Assembly: GCF_027460265.1 (NCBI RefSeq)
Contig: NZ_JAPZBC010000001.1
Coordinates: 5,498,001 to 5,562,000, forward strand
Source of the DNA: Streptomyces sp. WMMC940
GTDB lineage: Bacteria > Actinomycetota > Actinomycetes > Streptomycetales > Streptomycetaceae
Direction: 5' to 3'
Length of the DNA: 64,000 nt
Shown here: positions 25,972-34,539 of the stretch, piece by piece
Position numbering within the stretch: the stretch's first letter is position 1
Layout: each line of letters starts with the position of its first letter
The notes under the pieces: model-generated
The model's input: only the letters and a program-made list of their open reading frames with translations
Told to the model about the DNA's origin: nothing
Databases searched by the model: none
Position numbers and translations under genes: made by a program

Positions 25972-28374
25972 ATGACTGCCCGGCTCAGCCTGTACCAGAA
26001 AGCCGAGCAAGAGCTCTACAAGCTCGACCGCTCGGTGAAGGCCAAGTTCTACGATTTTTCCCACCGATTCCGGGAGAACCCGCACAGCAATGGCCTGCAG
26101 CTGAAGGCGCTCAAGGGCGACTCACAAATATTCTCCGCTCGGATTGACGACTCCTACCGCGCCTTGCTCACCCGCACCGGGACGGACGAGACGGGGGATG
26201 AGAGTTGGCTGGTCATCGCGGTTCGACACCGGCGAGACGTCTACGAGCAACTATCCGTCGCCATCAACCGCGTCTCCGGAGAGATCGAGTTCGTCGACCT
26301 CTCCGTCGTCGGCGAAAGCGCCCTGCGCCGCGCCGGCATCCAACTCGTCCCGGCCGAACCTGACGCGACCACCGCCGCAGAGGCCGAGGCCGCCCCCGCC
26401 TCCGGACCGGATGCACAGCCCGACGCCGAGCCGACTGCCCCGGCAAATCCGCTGCTTGTCGGGCATTCCCGGCAGCTGCTCCGCGAACTTGGCGTCGCTG
26501 AACCCCTCATCGACCTCGCGCTCACCCTCACCGACACTGCCGACCTCGACCGCCTGGTAGCGGGGGCACCGCTGCTGTCCCAGGACGTCCTGTACGGCCT
26601 GGCCGCCGGAATGAGTCCGGACGAAGTACGTGCCGAGATCACTGCTGCGGTTGCCTCAACCGACCAGATCGACCTCGGAGACTTCGGCGCCGCCCTCGCC
26701 CGCACCACCGTCACCACCATCGATGACGCCCTGCAGAAAGTCCTGGAAGACGGCGATTTCCAGGCATGGTAGGTGTTCCTCCACCCCACCCAGGCTCGAC
26801 TGGTCGACCGCGACTACAACGGCCCCGCCCGCGTTTCCGGCGGCCCTGGCACCGGCAAGACCATCGTCGCCCTGCATCGGATCCACCACCTCGTACAGCA
26901 GTTGAAGCCGGGCCGGGACAAGCCCATCCTGCTGACAACTTTCACCAAGAACCTCACGGCTGAGCTGCGGGCTCGCCTCACCGATCTCATCGGGGACCCT
27001 GATCTCCTCGCCCGCGTGGAGATCGCCCACGTCGACGAACTCGCCTACAAGGTCGTCAGCGAGAACTCGCTCTCGGGCCGCGTCAAGCGCCGCGTCGATG
27101 ACCGCACGGCCCTCGCCGAGCTGCGCACTGTGCTCGCCGAACTCGGCCAGCAGGGATCCTGGGAACCCGAGTTCCTCATCGAGGAGTGGGAGCAGGTCAT
27201 CCTCGGCCAGTCCGTGGCCACGCGCACCGCCTATTTCCAGACGCGCCGAGCCGGTCGTGGACGCCCGCTCACTCGCCCCGAACGAGCCGCCGTCTGGAAG
27301 ATCCTCGACGAGTTCACCGCCCGCCTCGACAAGAAGGACATCGAGACCTGGGGCCAAGCCGTCGAACGCGCCGCCCGCTACGAGATGGAGCGCGCCGCGC
27401 GTATCCAGGCCCGTCAGGCGTACAAGGATCAGGTCGGCGGTCGCGACCTGATCCACCGCGACGCCGAGGCATCACTGAGCGACCTGAAGTACCGCTACAA
27501 GCACATCGTCGTCGACGAGGCACAGGACCTGCGCGCGGCACACTGGAAGATGCTGCGAGCCATGGTCGCCCCCGGCGACAACGACATGTTCATGGCCGGC
27601 GACACGCACCAACGGGTCTACGACAACCATGTCTCCCTCGGCTCTCTCGGAATCAACGTCAGGGGCCGCTCCGCCCGACTGTCCCTGAGCTACCGCACCA
27701 CGAAGGAGATCCTCGCTCGTGCCCTGACGGTCATGTCCGGCGAGACATATGACGACCTCGACGACGGAACCGACACACTGTCGGGCTACCGCTCCGTTCT
27801 GCACGGGCCTGCCCCCTAGCTTTCCGGCTACACCACCTGGGAAGAGGAACTCGACGGCCTCGCTTCCACTTTGCGTGCCTGGCGCGACGAGCTTGCCACC
27901 GATGAAAGCGGTGCGGCACGCGACTTCCGCGGTCTGATCGCCGTAGCGGTCCCCGACCGAGACAAGGTGAGCCAAGTGATCTATCACCTCGCCACGAAAG
28001 CGGGCCTCGGCTACGCCCAGCTGACCTCGGACGGCCCTCGCGGTGACGGCGAGATCCACGTGGGGACTACGCCCCGCTTCAAAGGGTTGGAGTACCAGCG
28101 CCTCGTCATCGTGGGCGCCAGCGACAGGCTCGTCCCGCGCATGGACTCGATCGACCGGTACCGCACCGAGGATCCGACACGCTACCGCCGGGAGTTGCGC
28201 AAGGCCCGCTCGATGCTGTTCGTTGCTGCCACTCGCGCCCGTGATGCCCTTACCATCACCTGGCACGGTGATCCGAGTCCGTTTCTGCTGGAGCCAGCCT
28301 CGGGAGCCCCGGGCATGGCTGGGCACACAGAGCACCGCCGGGCGGCGTCGAGCGGTGCGATAGCCAATCGATGA
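25972..28374 (+). pseudogene. RelE-like/UvrD helicase gene interrupted by two amber codons
   Basis: One continuous frame of 800 codons is broken only by TAG at 26770-26772 (codon 267) and TAG at 27817-27819 (codon 616). Part 1 (residues 1-105) resembles a RelE/ParE toxin fold (LYQKAEQELYKLD, then WLVIAVRHRRDVYEQL). Part 2 carries the UvrD/Rep helicase core: VSGGPGTGKTIVALH near 291 and VVDEAQDLRAAHW near 513. Part 3 holds the C-terminal helicase motifs (FKGLEYQRLVIVGA, LFVAATRARDAL). Full-length RelE-UvrD fusions of this size are common in Streptomyces. Each TAG is one base from a sense codon (CAG, GAG). The gene is probably dead unless amber is suppressed; the first 266 residues could still be made. 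Confidence 0.8.
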
Positions 28375-29291
28375 TCCCTTGCGTCGGCGACGGCCAGTCG
28401 TTGACCGACCGGTCGAGGGAACAACCCAGGTCGCGTCCCGCGTCGTGGTGTATGGGATCAAGCGTTGAGCGTTCGGTTACGAGGCCGCTGATGATCTCCG
28501 CAGAGGCGGCAGCCCACAAGGCGCCCTGCTGAGACGAGTTGAACCCCTGGACCGACGGAGCCGTCGTCCTTGGCCTGCGGATTCCGGCACCTTGATCGGC
28601 TACACCACCCGGCGGGACGCCACCACAACCCAGCAGGGTGATCGGCACCGGTTACGCTGGAAAGACTTCCTCCGGAGCGATTCGCTGGGAGCAGGCGACC
28701 GCCGTCAGGAGGGGTTGTATATGGCCGACAACCCCGGCGATCCGGCTCCTTGTCACCTACAGTGCCCGTTTCGGTGGCCAGCCGGTGGCCGGACGCCTTT
28801 GGACGACGTAATAGGAGCTGGCACAGATCAACTCGCCCCAGGTGCTCTGATCAGGCAGAACGTCACTCAGCAGCACGACCCGGCACCACGCAACACGAAC
28901 GCTCACGGTCTCGTAATGCGTAGGTCTCGGATTTGCACCCTGGAGACGGCTCTAGCGAATGCCCAGGTCATAGGAAGCTGCCCAGGGCCTTCTCCCGCCC
29001 GGGAGCATCGCTGAGTTCAGCAGTGGACTCTGGCCGCGGTTCAGTACCGAGACGGACTGAGCGGCCTCGGTGAGCCGGAACGTACCTCTGGCAGCGCAAG
29101 TCCCGAGGCCTCGAACGTCAGCAGACGATGATCGTCCACCTAGCGCTATCACGACAGGGCAGCTGCACCAAACCGCTGATTCTCCGGATTCTGATCCTGC
29201 TCGCCAGCAGTTATCCGTGCGGCTTCGCCGCGCGGTAGGCGGGAGGACGGAACGACCGCTGCTTCGGCAGCGCTTACTTCGGAGACACGCG
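28375..29291. other. 917-bp region without a supportable gene
   Basis: Several short open frames exist on both strands but none has a recognisable domain or good start. The stretch looks like decayed or non-coding mobile-element DNA and contains an imperfect inverted repeat (28429-28462 with 28591-28624). The 3' part must hold the promoter of the excisionase and integrase genes. Confidence 0.6.
28429..28624. repeat. Imperfect 34-bp inverted repeat
   Basis: The complement of 28429-28462 and the sequence 28591-28624 share 27 of 34 positions (CTTGATC, TACACCAC, GCGGGACGC in order). They enclose 128 bp with no gene. They could be ends of a small non-autonomous element or recombinase arm sites. 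Confidence 0.5.
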
Positions 29292-29570
29292 ATGCGTAAC
29301 CAACCTAAGCCTGCCGTTGAGGCTGCGTTCCTGAATGTTCAGAACGCTGCGACGTACATGGGCATCTCGGTGAACACCCTCTACGTCTGGCGCCACCGTC
29401 GGCAAGGGCCGCCCAGCTTCCGGATGGGGCCTGGTGGGAGGGTCATGTACCGCCGGGACCTGCTCGATGCGTGGCTCAACGAGCAGCAGCATGCGGACTC
29501 GCGGTCGAACCCGGCTCTCAACCCGCTGAACAAGGCGCAGCAGCAGCGCGAGCGGCGTCGGGCTGCTTGA
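29292..29570 (+). CDS. Excisionase-type HTH protein
   Basis: A 92-residue DNA-binding protein with a MerR/HTH_17-like domain (FLNVQNAATYMGISVNTLYV, then RHRRQGPPSFRMGPGGRV, YRRDLLDAWLNE). This domain serves as excisionase or directionality factor next to tyrosine integrases of actinomycete elements. ATG 29292 follows GGAGA. It lies 127 bp upstream of the integrase start on the same strand, the standard xis-int order. Confidence 0.85.
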   Translation: MRNQPKPAVEAAFLNVQNAATYMGISVNTLYVWRHRRQGPPSFRMGPGGRVMYRRDLLDAWLNEQQHADSRSNPALNPLNKAQQQRERRRAA

Positions 29571-29697
29571 CCTGGCAGAACGGTTTCGAGGACTTCGGCA
29601 GCACTCGGAATTTCATGCGCACGGAGATCGTCTGTGTGTCTGATCGCGACGCAGGTTGCGCCGAGAGAACCATGTCCAGGCCAAGGAGAAGATGCGC

Positions 29698-30951
29698 ATG
29701 GCGGGTTACATAGAGGACCGATGGCTCAAGAAGCGGCCGAACAAGGAGACGGGCAAGCGCGAACGCACTGCGCTGTGGGGCAAGTGCACGCGCTACCGCG
29801 TGAAGGGGATACCGGGAGTCCGTGACCGTTCGTTCGACACGGTCGCGGACGCCAAGGCCTGGCTGGCCGAGGCGCAGACCGACACACGTCGAGGGGATTT
29901 CGTCGACGCGCGAGATGGTGCGATCAGCCTACGTGAGTACGTTGAGAAGCACTGGTGGCCCTCCCAGGTGCATCCCGCCCAGACGCTGGAAAGCATGAGG
30001 CACCGGATCTGGGGGCAGGTGCTGCCACAGCTCGGCGAGCTGGCCCTCAAGGACATCGGCGTCGCGGAACTGCGCAAGTGGTCGGCCGACGTACAGAGGG
30101 CGGTGGCATCGAGCACGGCTTATGTCGCCTGGGTGTACCTCAAGGCGATCATGCAGGCGGCGGTCGAGGACAAGCGGCTGTACCGCAACCCGTGCAAGGG
30201 CAACAGCTCGATCAAGCCACCGAAGAAGCCGGAGCGCAAGGCTCGTGCCTGGGAGCAGGACCGTGTCGACGCTGTACGGGAGGCGCTGGCCGACCGCTAC
30301 CGGATCGCGCTCGACCTCGGCGTCGGATGCGGACTCCGACAGGGTGAGACGTTCGGCTTCAGCCCAGGTGATATCCGTGGCGACTTCGTCCACGTGGAAC
30401 GGCAGATCCTCATGTACAAGTCGCGGCTGTACTTCGGTCCGCCCAAAGGCGGCAAGGAACGCGATGTGCCGCTGCCGAAGGTGCTCGCGAAGCGGCTCCT
30501 CACCCACCAGGAACACTTCGAACCGATCGACGTCACCCTGCCGTGGCTGGACCCCGAGGAGCCCGACCTCGCACGCGACGACCGACGCAAGGTGACCGTC
30601 CCGTTGCTCGTGTACACCGGGCGGCGCGGCGCGATCAACCGCACCACCTGGAACACCAAGGCCTGGAAGCCCGCGCTCGCCGAGGTGGGAGTCATCCCGC
30701 CGCTGCCCGAGCGGCAGCCGGGCGAGAAGCCGTCGCGTGTATGGGAGCCGAGCCGCGAGCATGGCTTCCACGTCTTGCGCCATACGTACGCCTCGGTGAT
30801 GCTCGAAGCCGGTGAGTCGATCGTCTCGCTCGCGAAGTGGATGGGGCACTCCGACCCAGCGTTCACGCTCCGGACGTACACGCACTTCATGCCGCAGGCT
30901 GGCGCGCGGGGACTGTCCGCCATCGAGGCCTGGTTCACGGACCTCGGCTGA
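29698..30951 (+). CDS. Tyrosine-type site-specific integrase
   Basis: A 417-residue phage/ICE integrase. It has an N-terminal AP2-like arm-binding region (SFDTVADAKAWLAEAQTD) and a core-binding SAM-like domain (about 70-160). The catalytic domain carries Arg in GVGCGLRQGETF, HxxRH in HVLRHTYAS, His in KWMGHSDP and the nucleophile Tyr in TLRTYTHF. ATG 29698 is preferred because AAGGAGAA stands 9 nt upstream; ATG 29692 is too close. The gene sits at the edge of the island with metG 440 bp downstream, so the attachment site should lie in that gap or inside the island's far end. Confidence 0.92.
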   Translation: MAGYIEDRWLKKRPNKETGKRERTALWGKCTRYRVKGIPGVRDRSFDTVADAKAWLAEAQTDTRRGDFVDARDGAISLREYVEKHWWPSQVHPAQTLESMRHRIWGQVLPQLGELALKDIGVAELRKWSADVQRAVASSTAYVAWVYLKAIMQAAVEDKRLYRNPCKGNSSIKPPKKPERKARAWEQDRVDAVREALADRYRIALDLGVGCGLRQGETFGFSPGDIRGDFVHVERQILMYKSRLYFGPPKGGKERDVPLPKVLAKRLLTHQEHFEPIDVTLPWLDPEEPDLARDDRRKVTVPLLVYTGRRGAINRTTWNTKAWKPALAEVGVIPPLPERQPGEKPSRVWEPSREHGFHVLRHTYASVMLEAGESIVSLAKWMGHSDPAFTLRTYTHFMPQAGARGLSAIEAWFTDLG

Positions 30952-31390
30952 AAGTCCCTGAGAAGTCCCAGAGGGCGAAACAGCCCGCCAGAACCCCACA
31001 AACATGCAGGTCAGAGCGTGATCGCTCCCTAAGCGGAACAGAACCCGGCGTACAGCCCGACTCGTCTGCCGTGCACCGGACACCGCTCCTTTACGGGCAG
31101 ACCCTGCCTGACGCGGCACTAGGATGGGGGCCGCCTCGGCCGCCCCGAGACTTGCTTGGCCGCCTGTCTCGGGGCGGCCGAGTGCCTTTTCAGATCCGCC
31201 CAGCAGGCCCGAAAGCCCACGGGAGGGCGCTCTCCCGGTTCGATACGATGACGATGGTCTGCAGCCCCACCTGTCGCCGTGCGTGACGTGTCCGTGCGAC
31301 CCGAGTGATCGCGTCGGCTGCAGCCTCCCGACCCGGGCCCGCCGCGACACCGTTCGCTGGCGCCGTACGTACGAAATGGAGCATCCGAGG
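30952..31390. other. Island edge between integrase and metG
   Basis: A 439-bp non-coding stretch. It probably includes the right attachment site, but no tRNA or tRNA 3' end could be recognised and the other island end is not in the window, so the core repeat cannot be defined. A strong hairpin lies at 31135-31182 and the metG promoter must follow. Confidence 0.55.
31135..31182. terminator. Perfect 17-bp hairpin followed by T-rich stretch
   Basis: Arms 31135-31151 and 31166-31182 are fully complementary, with a 14-nt loop, then TGCCTTTT. It looks like an intrinsic terminator reading toward metG. A TAGGAT box (31120-31125) stands only 10 bp upstream, so it could alternatively end a very short transcript or act as an attenuator. 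Confidence 0.7.
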
Positions 31391-33115
31391 ATGGCTCGAC
31401 ACCTGGTCACCAGCGCGCTTCCCTACATCAACGGGATCAAGCACCTGGGCAACATGGTCGGGTCGATGCTTCCGGCGGATGTGTACTCCCGGTACCTCCG
31501 CCGGCGCGGTCACGACGTGCTCTACATCTGCGCCACCGACGAGCACGGCACGCCGGCCGAACTGGCCGCCAAGGAGCAGGGGCTTCCGGTTGCGGAGTTC
31601 TGCGCGCAGGCCCATGACGCGCAGAAGGCGGTGTACGACGGGTTCGAGCTGGCCTTCGACTACTTCGGGCGCAGCTCGTCGCAGCAGAACGTCGAGATCA
31701 CCCAGCACTTCGCGCGCAAACTCAACGAGAACGGCTTCATCGAGGAGCGCGCGATCCGCCAGGTGTACTCGCCGGTCGACGGCCGCTTCCTGCCGGACCG
31801 GTATGTCGAGGGCACCTGCCCGCACTGCGGGTACGACAAGGCCCGCGGTGACCAGTGCGAGAACTGCACCCGTGTCCTGGACCCGACCGACCTGATCGAC
31901 CCGCGCTCGGCGATCAGCGGCTCCACCGAGCTGGAGGTCCGCGAGACCAAGCACCTCTTCCTGCTGCAGTCCAAGCTCCAGCACGAGGTCGAAGCGTGGA
32001 TCGATCTCGTCAGCGACGAGTGGCCCCACCTGTCCACGGCCATCGCCCGCAAGTGGCTGACCGAGGGGCTGAACGACCGCGCCATCACCCGCGACCTGGA
32101 CTGGGGCGTTCCGGTCCCGGCCGACACCTGGCCGGAGCTCGCGGCCGAGGGCAAGGTCTTCTACGTCTGGTTCGACGCCCCGATCGAGTACATCGGCGCG
32201 ACGAAGGAATGGGCGGACGCCGCCGCCGACGGCGAGACCCGTGACTGGAAGTCGTGGTGGTACGACGCCGACGACACCGTCCGCTACACCCAGTTCATGG
32301 CCAAGGACAACGTCCCCTTCCACACGGTGATGTTCCCGGCCACCGAGCTCGGCGTGCGCGAGCCGTGGAAGAAGGTCGACGTCGTCAAGGGCTTCAACTG
32401 GCTGACGTACTACGGCGGCAAGTTCTCCACCTCCCAGAAGCGCGGCGTCTTCACGGACGCCGCCCTGGAGATCCTCCCCGGCGACTACTGGCGCTACTTC
32501 CTGATCGCCAACGCGCCCGAGTCCGACGACTCCTCCTTCACCTGGGAGCACTTCACCGCCACCGTCAACAAGGACCTGGCCGACACCCTCGGCAACTTCG
32601 TCAACCGCGTGCTGTCCTTCTCCCGGAAGCGGTTCGGCGACGAGGTCCCGGCCGGGCAGGCAGCCGGCGAGGCGGAGGCCGGGCTGGGCGAGGAGATCGC
32701 CCGGCTGCTCGCCGAGTACGAGGAGCAGATGGAGGCCCTGCAGTTCCGCAAGGCGGCGGCCGCGCTGCGCGCCCTGTGGTCCGCGGGCAACTCCTACCTG
32801 GAGGAGAAGGCCCCCTGGTTGGAGATCAAGACCGACCCGGACGGCGCCGCGCTGACCCTGCGTACGGCGATGAACCTGATCCACCTGTACGCGGTCGTCT
32901 CCGAGCCGTTCATTCCGGCCACGGCCACCGCCATGCGCGGCGCCTTCGCGCTGGAGAACGACATCGCGACCTGGGTGACACCCGAGCAGGCCAAGGCGCT
33001 GGACACCGTTCCGGCGGGTACGGCGTTCACCGTCCCCCCGGTGCTCTTCGCGAAGATCACGGAGGAGGACCTGGCGTCCTACCGCGACCGCTTCGGTGGT
33101 GCCGACACCGCCTGA
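31391..33115 (+). CDS. metG: Methionine-tRNA ligase
   Basis: A 574-residue class I aminoacyl-tRNA synthetase that charges tRNA-Met. It has the HIGH-like [11 protein letters not shown] at 11-21, a zinc-type knuckle ([17 protein letters not shown]), the KMSKS-equivalent FSTSQKRG and the typical [10 protein letters not shown]. The ATG is preceded by GGAG at a 9-nt distance. It is a housekeeping gene and marks the chromosome side of the island boundary. The length is normal for the Streptomyces form, without the C-terminal dimerisation domain of longer relatives. Confidence 0.95.
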   Translation: MARHLVTSALPYINGIKHLGNMVGSMLPADVYSRYLRRRGHDVLYICATDEHGTPAELAAKEQGLPVAEFCAQAHDAQKAVYDGFELAFDYFGRSSSQQNVEITQHFARKLNENGFIEERAIRQVYSPVDGRFLPDRYVEGTCPHCGYDKARGDQCENCTRVLDPTDLIDPRSAISGSTELEVRETKHLFLLQSKLQHEVEAWIDLVSDEWPHLSTAIARKWLTEGLNDRAITRDLDWGVPVPADTWPELAAEGKVFYVWFDAPIEYIGATKEWADAAADGETRDWKSWWYDADDTVRYTQFMAKDNVPFHTVMFPATELGVREPWKKVDVVKGFNWLTYYGGKFSTSQKRGVFTDAALEILPGDYWRYFLIANAPESDDSSFTWEHFTATVNKDLADTLGNFVNRVLSFSRKRFGDEVPAGQAAGEAEAGLGEEIARLLAEYEEQMEALQFRKAAAALRALWSAGNSYLEEKAPWLEIKTDPDGAALTLRTAMNLIHLYAVVSEPFIPATATAMRGAFALENDIATWVTPEQAKALDTVPAGTAFTVPPVLFAKITEEDLASYRDRFGGADTA

Positions 33116-33249
33116 CCGCGCTTCTCGCACCCGCACCGGGCGGCCTCGGCTGCGGCGAGGTCCCTGTGCCGGCCTCAGAGACCGCCGCTGGGCAACCGCC
33201 CGAACACCGTCACCACCGACCACGATCGCCGACGAACCCGCCGGATGGA

Positions 33250-34539
33250 TCACGAGACCGTACTACCCGAGGGAGAGACCGCCGGGTCCACGCTCTCCGA
33301 GGAACGACTCTGAGGCTCCGCCGCCTCGGCCGCACCGGAGGCCGGGCCGTAGATCCGAGCCGCCCACGCGCCGGCCACCGCGAACAGCAGCATGGCGCCC
33401 GCGAGGCTCCAGAAGCCCGCGTACAGGGAGGCGGAGGCGGACCTGCCGATCAGCGGCATCAGGGCAGCGGTGCCCAGGCCGATCGCGAGCAGCCGCAACG
33501 AGGCCATCTTGGCCTTGTCCCCTTCATCGGCCCGCTGCTGGAGGGTGGTGAGCAGCCAGGTGAGGCTGTTGAGGTTGGCGAAGCCCGCCAGGAAGAAGGC
33601 GAGGAAGTGCAGCGCGCCCGGCCCGCCGAGCGCCAGTACGGCCGCCGCGCCGGCCTGGCAGAGCAGCCAGAGCGGCAGCAGCCGCTGGGAGATCAGCCGG
33701 TCCGTGAAGGCCGAGGCGCTGATCATACCCACCGCGAAGGTCGCTTCCAGGGCGGCGACGTACCAGCCCCGGCCGCCGTGGACGTCGTCGACGAGTGGGA
33801 TGACCAGGGTGCTCAGGCCGTGCGCGAAGACGAAGTCCCCGGCGCACAGGGCTATCAGCAGGAAGACCACCCGGTCCCCTCGGTAGCGGCGCAGGGTCAG
33901 TCGCCACTCGCCGACCGTGCCCATCACCGCCCTGCCCAAGTTCCGGGCCGACAGTGGTGAGGCGCTTTCGGGGGCGGCGAGGCGCATCCGGCTGACCGCC
34001 AGCGCGCAGCACAGGGCCATGGCGACGTCCACCAGCAGCGCCTGCCGGGCGGTGCCCCAGGTCAGGATCAGACCGAGGAGGGCCATGCCGCTCAGCACGC
34101 CCGCCTGGAACGCCACCCCGACCAGGCTGTTGAACCGGGTGATGTGGGCCTTGTCCACATGGTGTGCGGTGAGCTTGAAGAGGGCCGCCCGCTCGACGTT
34201 GTCGAAACAGGCCAGCAGTACGGCCACCGCCACCATCCAGGCGACGGCCCCGCCACCGGGCAGGGCCGCCAGGAGGACGATCGCCAGGACGGCCGCCGCG
34301 CGGCCGACGCCGCACGCCACGTACACCCGCTGGGAACTGGCCATGTCCACGAGCGGCCCGCACACCGGTAGGACGCAGAAGGCGGCCACGCCCTGGAGCG
34401 TGAGAATCAGTGCGAAGGCCGCGGGGCTTCCCGTGCGGCTGTAGAGCAGCTGGCCCAGCGCGAGGGTGTGGATGCCCACGCCGACGCTGGAGAGGGAGAT
34501 GGCACCCAGCATGGTGCGGGCCACCGGGTCGCGGAACAT
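33250..34539 (-). CDS. MFS transporter of the natural-product operon
   Basis: A 429-residue membrane protein with about 12 hydrophobic helices in the MFS pattern and no large loops. It is the last gene of the reverse-strand operon, and its ATG overlaps the stop of the adenylating-enzyme gene (TGATG), so it belongs to the cluster. Export of the product, and so self-resistance, is the likely role. The protein ends in a short Ser-rich tail. Confidence 0.85.
   Translation of the reverse strand: MFRDPVARTMLGAISLSSVGVGIHTLALGQLLYSRTGSPAAFALILTLQGVAAFCVLPVCGPLVDMASSQRVYVACGVGRAAAVLAIVLLAALPGGGAVAWMVAVAVLLACFDNVERAALFKLTAHHVDKAHITRFNSLVGVAFQAGVLSGMALLGLILTWGTARQALLVDVAMALCCALAVSRMRLAAPESASPLSARNLGRAVMGTVGEWRLTLRRYRGDRVVFLLIALCAGDFVFAHGLSTLVIPLVDDVHGGRGWYVAALEATFAVGMISASAFTDRLISQRLLPLWLLCQAGAAAVLALGGPGALHFLAFFLAGFANLNSLTWLLTTLQQRADEGDKAKMASLRLLAIGLGTAALMPLIGRSASASLYAGFWSLAGAMLLFAVAGAWAARIYGPASGAAEAAEPQSRSSESVDPAVSPSGSTVS

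Noticed and set aside
12777..28374. DndF, DndG and DndH restriction genes
   Set aside because: Looked for by size and motif; the second operon has a PLD-helicase and a GIY-YIG-like protein instead, so it is not the standard DndFGH set.
28256..28648. Reverse-strand open frame of 130 codons overlapping the helicase remnant
   Set aside because: No known domain, no ribosome site, and it overlaps a well-supported helicase end.
28592..29014. Plus-strand open frame of 140 codons before the excisionase gene
   Set aside because: Composition is not protein-like, there is no good start, and part of it falls in the inverted repeat.
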